Virus record (IMG/VR): IMGVR_UViG_3300044302_000999
Location: 1-23,159 of that record
DNA length: 23,159 bases
Source: a virus
Direction: 5' to 3' (one strand)
Of this stretch, positions 1 to 5,250 are shown one piece after another (the first letter of the stretch is position 1; each line of letters starts with the position of its first letter). Position numbers and translations under genes: made by a program. Under the pieces are notes generated by a model. That model worked only from the letters and a program-made list of their open reading frames with translations, searched no databases and was not told the origin of the DNA.

Positions 1-1
1 A

Positions 2-745
2 AAACTGCAAAAAAAGTTAGGTTCTGATAAACAAGAATCTAAAGAAGACGTTACTGAAGATTCACCTGAATCTACAGATAAAGAACAAGAGAAACCTGAA
101 GCTTCAGAAGATCCTGATTATAAAGATGGTTATCTTGAAGATGGTAAGGTTAATTATGAAAGAGTTAACGAAGTTTACGGTGATAAACTTGGTAAGGTAT
201 TTGAAGATGCTGAGTTAGATCCTTTTTCTATCAGTAAAGAATTCCATGATAATAAAGGTTCTCTTTCTGAGGAAAGCAAACAAAAACTTATAGATAGTGG
301 ACTATCTGAAGCTAGTGTTGACTCTTATTTAGCAGGTAGAGCCGCTGAATCAGGTTATGATAAATCAGGTAGTATAGAAGATCTTACAGATAAAGAAGCT
401 ATGGACATCTACAATTCTGTAGGTGGACAAGATGAATACAACAAAATATTAAAATGGGCTGTAGATAATATACCGGAAAAAGAAGCAGAAGCTTTTGATT
501 CCATTGTAAATACTGGCAAACCAGATGCTATACAACTATTAGTATCAGGATTAAAAGCTAGATATGAAGAAGCAAATGGTTATGAAGGACGTATGTTAAC
601 AGGCAAAGCCGCTCAAGCTAATACAGATGTATTCCGTAGTCAAGCTGAAGTAGTAAGGGCTATGAATGACCCACGCTATGAAAGCGATCCGGCTTACAGA
701 CTAGATGTATTTGAAAAATTAGATAGATCTGACATCAATTTCTAA
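2..745 (+). CDS. Capsid assembly scaffolding protein, T7 gp9-like (5' end missing)
   Basis: The frame is open from base 2, so the N-terminus lies before the window; about 247 residues are present. In T7-like phages this protein is an internal scaffold that guides capsid protein into procapsids and leaves before DNA fills the head. The visible part fits: the first 60 residues are strongly acidic and probably disordered (many E, D, K, S). The rest is predicted helical and charged. The C-terminus has VFRSQAEVVRAMNDPRYESD, close to the ending of podovirus scaffolds. An internal ATG at 401 only gives a shorter reading frame and is not taken as the start. It lies upstream of psbA and seven other small genes rather than directly next to the capsid gene. 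The family call is by eye but agrees with the gene order. Confidence 0.85.
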   Translation, partial: KLQKKLGSDKQESKEDVTEDSPESTDKEQEKPEASEDPDYKDGYLEDGKVNYERVNEVYGDKLGKVFEDAELDPFSISKEFHDNKGSLSEESKQKLIDSGLSEASVDSYLAGRAAESGYDKSGSIEDLTDKEAMDIYNSVGGQDEYNKILKWAVDNIPEKEAEAFDSIVNTGKPDAIQLLVSGLKARYEEANGYEGRMLTGKAAQANTDVFRSQAEVVRAMNDPRYESDPAYRLDVFEKLDRSDINF

Positions 746-752
746 CGTATAA

Positions 753-795
753 TGGCGGCTCGAATCATATCGTAACCGCCAGTTATTTTATTTTT
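753..795 (+). terminator. Hairpin with T-rich tail between scaffold and psbA
   Basis: TGGCGG (753-758) pairs with CCGCCA (776-781). An inner CGA (761-763) / TCG (770-772) pair may extend it. A T-rich run follows at 783-795. This looks like a weak intrinsic terminator or a 5' leader hairpin for psbA. An exact TATAAT lies at 748-753 just before the stem, but no good -35 box is seen at the usual spacing. The hairpin may therefore be part of a promoter/leader instead. Confidence 0.45.
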
Positions 796-800
796 AAACA

Positions 801-1877
801 ATGACAACAGTAACATTAACGAACCAAAATAAAAACTGGCAGAGTTTCTGTGACTGGGTTACAAGCACCGACAATCGACTTTATGTTGGTTGGTTCGGTG
901 TCTTAATGATTCCCGCACTATTAACAGCAACTACAGCATTTATTATAGCTTTCATTGCAGCTCCTCCAGTTGATATAGATGGTATTCGTGAACCCGTAGC
1001 TGGGTCTCTACTCTATGGAAACAACATCATCTCAGGGGCTATCGTCCCGTCATCTAATGCAATCGGTCTTCACTTCTACCCAATCTGGGAAGCTGCAACC
1101 CTCGACGAGTGGTTGTATAACGGAGGACCATATCAACTTATTGTATTCCACTTTCTCATCGGGATCGCCGCCTACATGGGACGACAATGGGAACTTAGTT
1201 ATCGACTCGGAATGAGACCATGGATAACAGTAGCTTATTCCGCACCAGTATCCGCAGCATTCGCTGTGTTCTTAGTGTACCCATTTGGTCAGGGGAGTTT
1301 CTCTGATGGTATGCCTCTTGGTATTTCCGGTACTTTCAATTTTATGTTCGTCTTTCAAGCCGAGCACAATATCCTCATGCATCCATTCCATATGCTTGGT
1401 GTTGCTGGGGTTTTCGGGGGAGCTTTATTCGCTGCTATGCACGGAAGTCTCGTTACTTCCTCGATTATTAAAGAAACTACTGATAACGAATCACAGAATT
1501 ATGGTTATAAGTTTGGTCAAGAGGAGGAAACGTATAACATCGTTGCCGCTCATGGCTACTTCGGCCGTTTGATTTTCCAATATGCGTCTTTTAATAATTC
1601 TCGTTCTCTTCATTTCTTCCTTGCTGCTTGGCCAGTGGCTTGCATATGGCTCACCTCCATGGGAGTCTCAACTATGGCTTTCAATTTAAATGGTTTTAAT
1701 TTTAATCAGTCTGTACTTGATACAAATGGTAAAGTAGTACCTACTTGGGCAGATGTATTAAATAGAGCTAATTTAGGTATGGAAGTAATGCATGAAAGAA
1801 ATGCTCATAATTTCCCATTAGACTTAGCTTCAGTTGATTCAACACAAATCGCTCTAACAACCCCTTCAATAGGTTAA
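801..1877 (+). CDS. psbA: Photosystem II D1 reaction-centre protein
   Basis: The 358-residue product is a full-length D1, one residue shorter than usual near the N-terminus, so canonical positions are shifted by one here. D1 binds the PSII electron-transfer cofactors in the thylakoid and turns over quickly under light; phage copies keep PSII repaired during infection. Canonical landmarks are present: Tyr161 (YZ) in VYPFGQG, Asp170 in FSDGMPLG, Glu189 and His190 in [13 protein letters not shown] with the P680 ligand His198, His215 in AMHGS, Ser264 in YASFNNSR, His272 in SLHFF, and His332/Glu333/Asp342 in [15 protein letters not shown]. The processing site after Ala344 is kept (LDLA|SVDS). Position 130 is Gln (YMGRQW), as in the low-light D1 form. 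There is no intron. GC content drops sharply near 1680 within the gene, which suggests recombination. No Shine-Dalgarno is seen; the start follows a T-rich AAACA leader. Confidence 0.99.
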   Translation: MTTVTLTNQNKNWQSFCDWVTSTDNRLYVGWFGVLMIPALLTATTAFIIAFIAAPPVDIDGIREPVAGSLLYGNNIISGAIVPSSNAIGLHFYPIWEAATLDEWLYNGGPYQLIVFHFLIGIAAYMGRQWELSYRLGMRPWITVAYSAPVSAAFAVFLVYPFGQGSFSDGMPLGISGTFNFMFVFQAEHNILMHPFHMLGVAGVFGGALFAAMHGSLVTSSIIKETTDNESQNYGYKFGQEEETYNIVAAHGYFGRLIFQYASFNNSRSLHFFLAAWPVACIWLTSMGVSTMAFNLNGFNFNQSVLDTNGKVVPTWADVLNRANLGMEVMHERNAHNFPLDLASVDSTQIALTTPSIG

Positions 1878-1879
1878 TT

Positions 1880-1978
1880 ATGCCATACGTTAATGGAAAA
1901 AAATACCCATATACTCCAAAGGGTAAGGCAGCAGCGGCTAAAGCAGCTAAAGCTAAGAAAAAAATAAATAAAAAATAG
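1880..1978 (+). CDS. 32-residue Lys/Ala-rich basic peptide
   Basis: ATG at 1880 starts two bases after the psbA stop and reads 32 codons to TAG. The product begins MPYVNGKKYPYTPKGKAAAA and continues with alternating Ala and Lys to an INKK end. About 13 of 32 residues are Lys and none is acidic, so it is extremely basic. The Tyr-rich head (MPYVNGKKYPYT) plus Lys/Ala tail resembles short peptides I associate with marine phages, but no function is known to me. A DNA-binding or protamine-like role is inference from charge only. Its spacing suggests translation by ribosomes finishing psbA. Base composition alone does not prove coding, but the codon-clean, strongly biased product makes chance unlikely. 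Confidence 0.7.
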   Translation: MPYVNGKKYPYTPKGKAAAAKAAKAKKKINKK

Positions 1979-1987
1979 TTAGTTCGT

Positions 1988-2012
1988 GCCGACCTGACCT
2001 ATCATCCTCGGC
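1988..2012 (+). promoter_or_regulatory. Leader hairpin upstream of hli
   Basis: GCCGA (1988-1992) pairs with TCGGC (2008-2012) across a 15-nt loop. An AT-rich stretch then runs up to the hli ATG. Placement matches the hairpin plus AT-rich leader seen before psbA. The stem is short, so this is tentative. Confidence 0.3.
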
Positions 2013-2037
2013 CATTAACCTAATTTATTTTATCTTA

Positions 2038-2223
2038 ATGACTACAACAACTGAACAAGGCGGAAGACAAAACAGATTCGCAACTGAACCACCAGTAGAA
2101 ATACTCGATGTAGATTACATGGAGAATGCTGAACGTGTTAATGGTCAGCTAGCTATGATTGGATTCATTGCAGCTCTTGGTTCTTACTTGTTCACAGGTC
2201 AAATCATACCTGGATTATTCTAG
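2038..2223 (+). CDS. hli: High-light-inducible protein (Hlip)
   Basis: The 61-residue product is a single-helix chlorophyll-a/b-binding-like protein. These sit in the thylakoid membrane, bind chlorophyll and carotenoid, and protect PSII assembly and D1 under stress. Residues 1-28 form a polar head. Residues 29-52 carry the pigment-binding helix, with E32, N35, G36, A39, M40 and GF at 42-43 (AERVNGQLAMIGF). The C-terminus TGQIIPGLF is typical of marine cyanobacterial and cyanophage Hlips. The usual Arg two residues after the binding Asn is Gln here. Placement downstream of psbA is the common pairing in cyanophages and points to a shared role in keeping PSII alive during infection. Confidence 0.97.
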   Translation: MTTTTEQGGRQNRFATEPPVEILDVDYMENAERVNGQLAMIGFIAALGSYLFTGQIIPGLF

Positions 2224-2319
2224 GTCGATCGACACACAACGTCGCGTCCGTTCATCCATGAATTATGGACGCATGAAACCACATCATGGAACGGGGGTGT
2301 GGTACTAAGGAGAAGATCC
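2224..2319 (+). promoter_or_regulatory. Structured leader between hli and the YRG peptide, with a tiny ORF
   Basis: This 96-nt gap is richer in GC than its surroundings and holds several structures. GTCGATCGAC (2224-2233) is a perfect palindrome. GCGTCC (2244-2249) pairs with GGACGC (2267-2272), and TTCA/TGAA (2251-2254/2259-2262) nests inside. A 16-codon ORF (ATG 2258, TAA 2306-2308, starting MNYGRMKP) ends exactly where the AAGGAG ribosome site (2307-2312) for the next peptide begins. That arrangement would suit a leader peptide or translational control, but no regulatory class is recognised. Confidence 0.35.
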
Positions 2320-2376
2320 ATGCAAAAAAAGATCCAACTAAAGTATCGCGGCGTGCCTTACACGAAACTTACTTAA
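2320..2376 (+). CDS. 18-residue peptide with a YRGxxY motif
   Basis: ATG at 2320 lies 7 nt after a strong Shine-Dalgarno AAGGAG (2307-2312), the best ribosome site in the accessory island. The product is MQKKIQLKYRGVPYTKLT. The LKYRGVPY core matches the start of short cyanobacterial proteins of the DUF4278 type (a 'LTYRGxxY' opening), which also occur as small proteins in cyanophages. The gene ends 9 nt before the next start. Function is unknown. The ribosome site and motif make translation likely despite the small size. Confidence 0.6.
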   Translation: MQKKIQLKYRGVPYTKLT

Positions 2377-2385
2377 ATTATTTCA

Positions 2386-2751
2386 ATGAAAAAAATAGCC
2401 TTGATCCTGGCTTCGGTATTAACAAGCACAGGCGCTGCAATCGCCGGACCCTACGTGAATGTAGAAAGCAACGCATCCTATACAGGATCTGACTATAAAA
2501 GCCGTACTACCGATTTCCACGTTGGTTGGGAAGGTGGTAACGACTCCTTTGATTATTATGTGCAAGGAGGTCCAGCTGTATCTGCAGAAGACGGCGTAGA
2601 TTCTGAGAGTAATCTTTCAGGAAAAGTCGGTGTTAACGTAGCAGCTACAGATAAACTTGGTCTCTATGGAGAAGTCAGCGTACTCACTAATTCAGATGAC
2701 GACGTTGATAATGCTTGGGGAACCAAAATTGGAGCTAAATATAGCTTCTGA
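2386..2751 (+). CDS. Secreted outer-membrane beta-barrel-like protein
   Basis: The 121-residue product starts with a classical signal peptide: MKK, a hydrophobic core IALILASVLTSTGAA, and a cleavage site AIA|GPY near residue 20. The mature part of about 100 residues is acidic, rich in Gly, Ser, Asp and aromatics, and reads as alternating beta strands with Asp/Ser-rich turns. It ends KIGAKYSF, a terminal-Phe beta signal typical of outer-membrane barrels. A barrel of this size would be small (perhaps four to six strands). Comparable small secreted proteins occur in cyanophages, but their role is not established; altering the host envelope late in infection or blocking superinfection are guesses. 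It sits 9 nt downstream of the YRG peptide. Confidence 0.8.
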   Translation: MKKIALILASVLTSTGAAIAGPYVNVESNASYTGSDYKSRTTDFHVGWEGGNDSFDYYVQGGPAVSAEDGVDSESNLSGKVGVNVAATDKLGLYGEVSVLTNSDDDVDNAWGTKIGAKYSF

Positions 2752-2753
2752 TA

Positions 2754-2885
2754 ATGAAGTTAAATGAACTGTGGCTAGGAGTCTTCGGTCTCTTAGCCCT
2801 TTTTATTTTTATAGAGGGTCTACACATGACTGAACATCAGCATTGTAGATCCTGCCCACCGTGCGAAACCACGGAAAACTATTGA
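2754..2885 (+). CDS. Possible 43-residue membrane peptide with CxxCxxC tail
   Basis: ATG at 2754 lies two bases after the preceding stop (TGATAATG), which suggests coupling. Residues 6-20 (LWLGVFGLLALFIFI) would form one transmembrane helix. The tail holds HQHCRSCPPCE, a CxxCxxC pattern that could bind metal or act in redox chemistry. The hydrophobic stretch is encoded by the same bases as a terminator-like hairpin at 2773-2798. The frame could therefore be partly accidental. A second ATG at 2826, with GAGGG nine nt upstream, would give a 19-residue soluble version. No family recognised. Confidence 0.4.
   Translation: MKLNELWLGVFGLLALFIFIEGLHMTEHQHCRSCPPCETTENY
2773..2810 (+). terminator. 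Rho-independent terminator after the secreted protein gene
   Basis: GGCTAGGAG (2773-2781) pairs with CTCTTAGCC (2790-2798), nine pairs with one G-U. The loop is 8 nt and the T-rich tail is CTTTTTATTTTT. By shape this is one of the two best terminators in the window. It lies inside the possible 43-residue reading frame, so either the frame is not real or termination is partial. Confidence 0.75.
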
Positions 2886-2951
2886 TGATCACAGTATGGC
2901 GGAACCATACATAGATTAAGTCTTTTTATACATTTTATTTTTTTTAAACAA
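2886..2951 (+). promoter_or_regulatory. Leader of the 166-residue gene: hairpin plus T-rich AAACA
   Basis: GTATGG (2894-2899) pairs with CCATAC (2905-2910) around loop CGGAA. A T-rich stretch ending TTTTTTTTAAACAA then runs straight into the ATG at 2952. The same layout and near-identical final bases precede psbA (785-800). No Shine-Dalgarno is present. The shared TATGGCGG-like bases may mark a phage promoter or a conserved 5' leader. Confidence 0.4.
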
Positions 2952-3452
2952 ATGGCTTTTAACACTAATACAGCACAAGGAACTGTTGTTTATACATCAG
3001 GTGAATGGAAAAGTGGAAACGTACTTGCTAATGATCTTGCACTAGTAAGTAATACTACACTTACCGCAATACCTGAGTTATCAATTCCTGTTGCTAAGTA
3101 TGAAAGAGTAGCTTTCCGTTTATGGGTAGATGTAGATAACAAAGCAGCTGGTGACTTCTCATGGTCAGTAACAGTACCTGCTAGTGCTACATCCTTTAGA
3201 GCTAGAAGAGTAACTCCAGAAATTCCTATCTCTGGTGATATTACTGAAAAAGTAACATTTGAAACCACTGGTACTGGTATCGCCGCACAAGATGCTGTTG
3301 GTACTGACAGTGCTTACTACATCCAACTTGAGGGTGTATTCCAGAATGGTGCCAATATTGGTGCTATTGACATTAAAGTTGCACAGAAGACAAGTTCTGG
3401 TACTGCAACAACTGTCAAAGCTGGTTCATATGTTGAATACCAACGCTACTAA
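2952..3452 (+). CDS. Probable virion structural or head decoration protein, 166 aa
   Basis: The product has 166 residues and no signal peptide or membrane segment, and it is rich in Thr, Val, Ala and Ser with regular beta-strand spacing. It opens MAFNTNTAQGTVVYTSGEWK and ends with a strand-rich segment (GAIDIKVAQKTSSGTATTVKAGSYVEY) typical of beta-sandwich phage surface proteins. The gene directly precedes the major capsid gene, has its own leader, and is followed by a hairpin, so it seems to be an independently controlled, probably abundant protein. Head decoration or fibre is the best guess; family not firmly recognised. Confidence 0.65.
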   Translation: MAFNTNTAQGTVVYTSGEWKSGNVLANDLALVSNTTLTAIPELSIPVAKYERVAFRLWVDVDNKAAGDFSWSVTVPASATSFRARRVTPEIPISGDITEKVTFETTGTGIAAQDAVGTDSAYYIQLEGVFQNGANIGAIDIKVAQKTSSGTATTVKAGSYVEYQRY

Positions 3453-3462
3453 AGAGCGTAGG

Positions 3463-3500
3463 AGGAGAGGCACCTCAGAGTCGGACCTCTCTTTCATTGG
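3463..3500 (+). terminator. Hairpin after the 166-residue gene
   Basis: AGGAGAGG (3463-3470) pairs with CCTCTCTT (3486-3493), eight pairs including one G-U, with a 15-nt loop. The T tail is short and interrupted (CTTTCATT). It could end the transcript of the upstream gene or act as a processing site. Confidence 0.5.
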
Positions 3501-3609
3501 CTTTTGGCCCGATACGTCGGATACCCTTTAGCCGTCTAGACGGTGGGATAGACCACAAAAATTTTTCAATCGATTGGAAGTAAGTTGATAATACACACTA
3601 TTCAAATTA
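3501..3609 (+). promoter_or_regulatory. Capsid gene leader with nested palindromes
   Basis: CCGA-TACG-TCGG (3509-3520) is a small hairpin with a UNCG-type loop. CCGTCTAGACGG (3532-3543) is a perfect 12-bp palindrome. It is flanked by CCC (3524-3526) and GGG (3545-3547), which could lengthen the stem. The remainder to the ATG is AT-rich. A GATAAT at 3587-3592 resembles a -10 box, but the -35 region is poor. A late promoter or an mRNA-stabilising leader for the capsid gene would fit; not proven. Confidence 0.35.
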
Positions 3610-4620
3610 ATGGCTAATTTAACCCAATCCGTAGTCGGTACCTTAAATAAAGCTGCAGCATCTACTTCAGCTGCTAACGCTTATGATACCAAATATGGAA
3701 CCTACCTTAAACTGTTCTCAGGTGAGCTGTTCAAAGCTTATGAGTCAGCCACGGTAGCAAAAGGAACTGTACAATCTCGTAGCTTGAAAAACGGCAAGAG
3801 TATGCAGTTCATATTCACAGGTCGTATGCAAGCGGCTTACCATACCCCTGGTACTCCAATACTAGGATCTGGTGATCCTCCAGTAGCAGAGAAGACCATC
3901 GTAATGGATGATTTGCTGATTAGTTCAGCTTTCGTTTATAATTTAGATGAAACTCTTGCTCATTACTCTTTGAGATCAGAGATCTCTGCTAAGATTGGTC
4001 ACGCTCTTGCAGAAGCATATGATAAAAAAATCTTCCGTACAATAGCAAAAGCTGCTCGTGAGTCACATCCAATTACTGCTGCTCCTGGACCAGAACCAGG
4101 TGGTACTCAGATCCAACTTGGAGCTGGTAACCAATATAATGCACAGGCATTGGTTGATGGTTTCTTCGAAGCCGCTGCTGTTCTTGATGAAAAAAATGTT
4201 CCTCAGAATGGACGTACTGCTGTACTAAATCCACGTCAATATTATGCGTTGGTATCTCAAGTAGATACAAATATTCTCAACAGAGATTATGGTAATAGTC
4301 AGGGTAATTTAACTTCTGGCCAAGGTCTATATGAAATCGCTGGTATCCAGATCAAGCGTTCTAACAACCTACCTTTCTTGGCAGGTACTGTTAATTCACA
4401 AGCTGGTGAAAACAACGATTACTCTGCTGACTTCACTAATAGCTGCGGTCTTATCTATCAGAAAGATGTAGCTGGTGTTGTAGAAGCAATTGGCCCACAA
4501 GTCCAAGTTACAAGTGGGGATGTATCAGTTATGTACCAAGGTGATCTAATTGTAGGTCGTCAAGCAATGGGTGCAGGTACTCTAAACCCAGCTGCTGCTA
4601 TTGAATTCCTGAATACATAA
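3610..4620 (+). CDS. Major capsid protein, T7 gp10A-like
   Basis: The 336-residue product is close to T7 gp10A in length (345). It forms the icosahedral head shell with the HK97 fold. The N-terminal arm is MANLTQSVVGTLNKAAAS. Family-typical segments follow: LKLFSGELFKAYESATV, SRSLKNGKSMQFIFTGR, the motif around MDDLLISSAFVYNLDETLAH, the helix AKIGHALAEAYDKKIFR, and LNPRQYYALVSQVDTNILNRD. The C-terminal part carries GLYEIAGIQIKRSNNLP and a final domain with QVQVTSGDVSVMYQGDLIVGR. Position downstream of the scaffold, after the accessory island, and before the tail tube genes agrees. There is no Shine-Dalgarno; the start is set by homology-like length and the preceding leader. Confidence 0.96.
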   Translation: MANLTQSVVGTLNKAAASTSAANAYDTKYGTYLKLFSGELFKAYESATVAKGTVQSRSLKNGKSMQFIFTGRMQAAYHTPGTPILGSGDPPVAEKTIVMDDLLISSAFVYNLDETLAHYSLRSEISAKIGHALAEAYDKKIFRTIAKAARESHPITAAPGPEPGGTQIQLGAGNQYNAQALVDGFFEAAAVLDEKNVPQNGRTAVLNPRQYYALVSQVDTNILNRDYGNSQGNLTSGQGLYEIAGIQIKRSNNLPFLAGTVNSQAGENNDYSADFTNSCGLIYQKDVAGVVEAIGPQVQVTSGDVSVMYQGDLIVGRQAMGAGTLNPAAAIEFLNT

Positions 4621-4633
4621 GGAGGTATAATCT

Positions 4634-5007
4634 ATGCCTATAGTACCAGGAACTTCTCATACAGTTACACAAAATTCTGGTGTAGGTAGTGCTATTTCCG
4701 CAACAAAAGATCCTTCACAAGGTATTGAAGTAGGTAGATCTATTCTAGCTGATGATTATACAACATTAACTGTTGCTCAATCAGCTATAACAGTTTAGTT
4801 ACTTATCATTCCGAAGGTGGTACTTCATTAGTAACATCCGTAGGAACCGTTGCTGACGGAACTGAGTACTATGTTGAAAGAATGTCAGCTGATACTTTTG
4901 AATTAGCAACTTCTGCAGCCAATGCGACTGCAGGAACTACATTACAAATCACCAATGATGGTAATGATAGTCAGACATTTAGAAGACCAATTGGAAAAGT
5001 AGTTTAA
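4634..5007 (+). pseudogene. Small structural-type gene split by a -1 frameshift
   Basis: ATG at 4634 follows a strong AAGGAGG site (4619-4624) right after the capsid stop. The first frame gives 54 residues (MPIVPGTSHTVTQ to TVAQSAITV) and stops at TAG 4796-4798. A second frame, shifted by -1 and open from 4756, continues VTYHSEGGTSLVTSVGTVAD to the end RRPIGKVV at TAA 5005-5007. This second half has a GTxYYV..ADTFELA pattern common in repeated domains of marine phage structural proteins, and it lacks a good start of its own. Joined with one extra base, the two give a 124-residue protein. One lost T in the TTT run near 4794-4796 would explain it. A sequencing error, a real mutation, or programmed recoding are all possible; T7 also makes a -1 product at its capsid gene, but no clear slippery heptamer is seen here. 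Confidence 0.65.
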
Positions 5008-5026
5008 AATACAAAAGTAAAAACAC

Positions 5027-5194
5027 ATGGCAGTTTCCGTAGCAAAAGGTAATGCTGGTGTATGTACTACAGATGCTGTTCGTAGTTCTGTCTGCCGTTC
5101 GGAAGGCGGAGCTACTGGCATACGTCCCTCACCTGTTACCTCAACAACAAAAAATCTCCGCATAGCTTATCCAGCTGTGGAGTGTAATATTTAA
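5027..5194 (+). CDS. 55-residue hypothetical protein with three cysteines
   Basis: ATG at 5027 starts 19 nt after the split gene and reads 55 codons. The product begins MAVSVAKGNAGVCTTDAVRS and has Cys at 13, 23 and 53 and several Arg; there is no signal peptide or membrane segment. GC content in the middle is higher than in neighbours, with an imperfect TCTGCC/GGCGGA hairpin inside the coding sequence. It is the last gene before a strong terminator, so it belongs to the capsid transcript and may be a minor head protein. No family recognised. Confidence 0.6.
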   Translation: MAVSVAKGNAGVCTTDAVRSSVCRSEGGATGIRPSPVTSTTKNLRIAYPAVECNI

Positions 5195-5201
5195 TTATAA
5201 T

Positions 5202-5231
5202 AAGGGAGGTTATTCTATCTCCCTTTTTCTT
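5202..5231 (+). terminator. Rho-independent terminator closing the capsid transcript
   Basis: AAGGGAG (5202-5208) pairs with CTCCCTT (5219-5225) around a 10-nt loop, followed by TTTTTCTT. It sits between the capsid gene cluster and the tail genes. In T7 the main late terminator likewise follows the capsid gene, so this would let capsid protein be made in excess over tail proteins. Confidence 0.85.
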
Positions 5232-5250
5232 AACCTTTCATTATTGAATT

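Noticed and set aside
748-753. TATAAT as a host-type psbA promoter
   Set aside because: The -10 hexamer is exact, but no -35 hexamer is seen at 16-18 nt and no extended TG. In AT-rich DNA this can occur by chance, so it is not listed as a promoter.
1015-1572. Two open frames inside psbA on the same strand
   Set aside because: They overlap a certain D1 gene in another frame and have no ribosome site or recognisable protein.
2286-2492. 68-codon frame across the YRG leader and the signal peptide gene
   Set aside because: It overlaps two better supported genes. The product is irregular and Arg/Lys-rich with no family look, although its first codons lie in the structured leader.
3259-3531. 90-codon frame over the end of the 166-residue gene and its hairpin
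   Set aside because: It is a shadow in another frame running through a terminator-like structure.
4780-4800. Classic slippery heptamer for programmed -1 frameshifting
   Set aside because: The bases before the TAG do not fit X-XXY-YYZ in the zero frame, so standard slippage is not supported.
4942-5163. Reverse-strand 73-codon frame
   Set aside because: It lies opposite the split gene and the 55-residue gene, and every supported gene is on the + strand.
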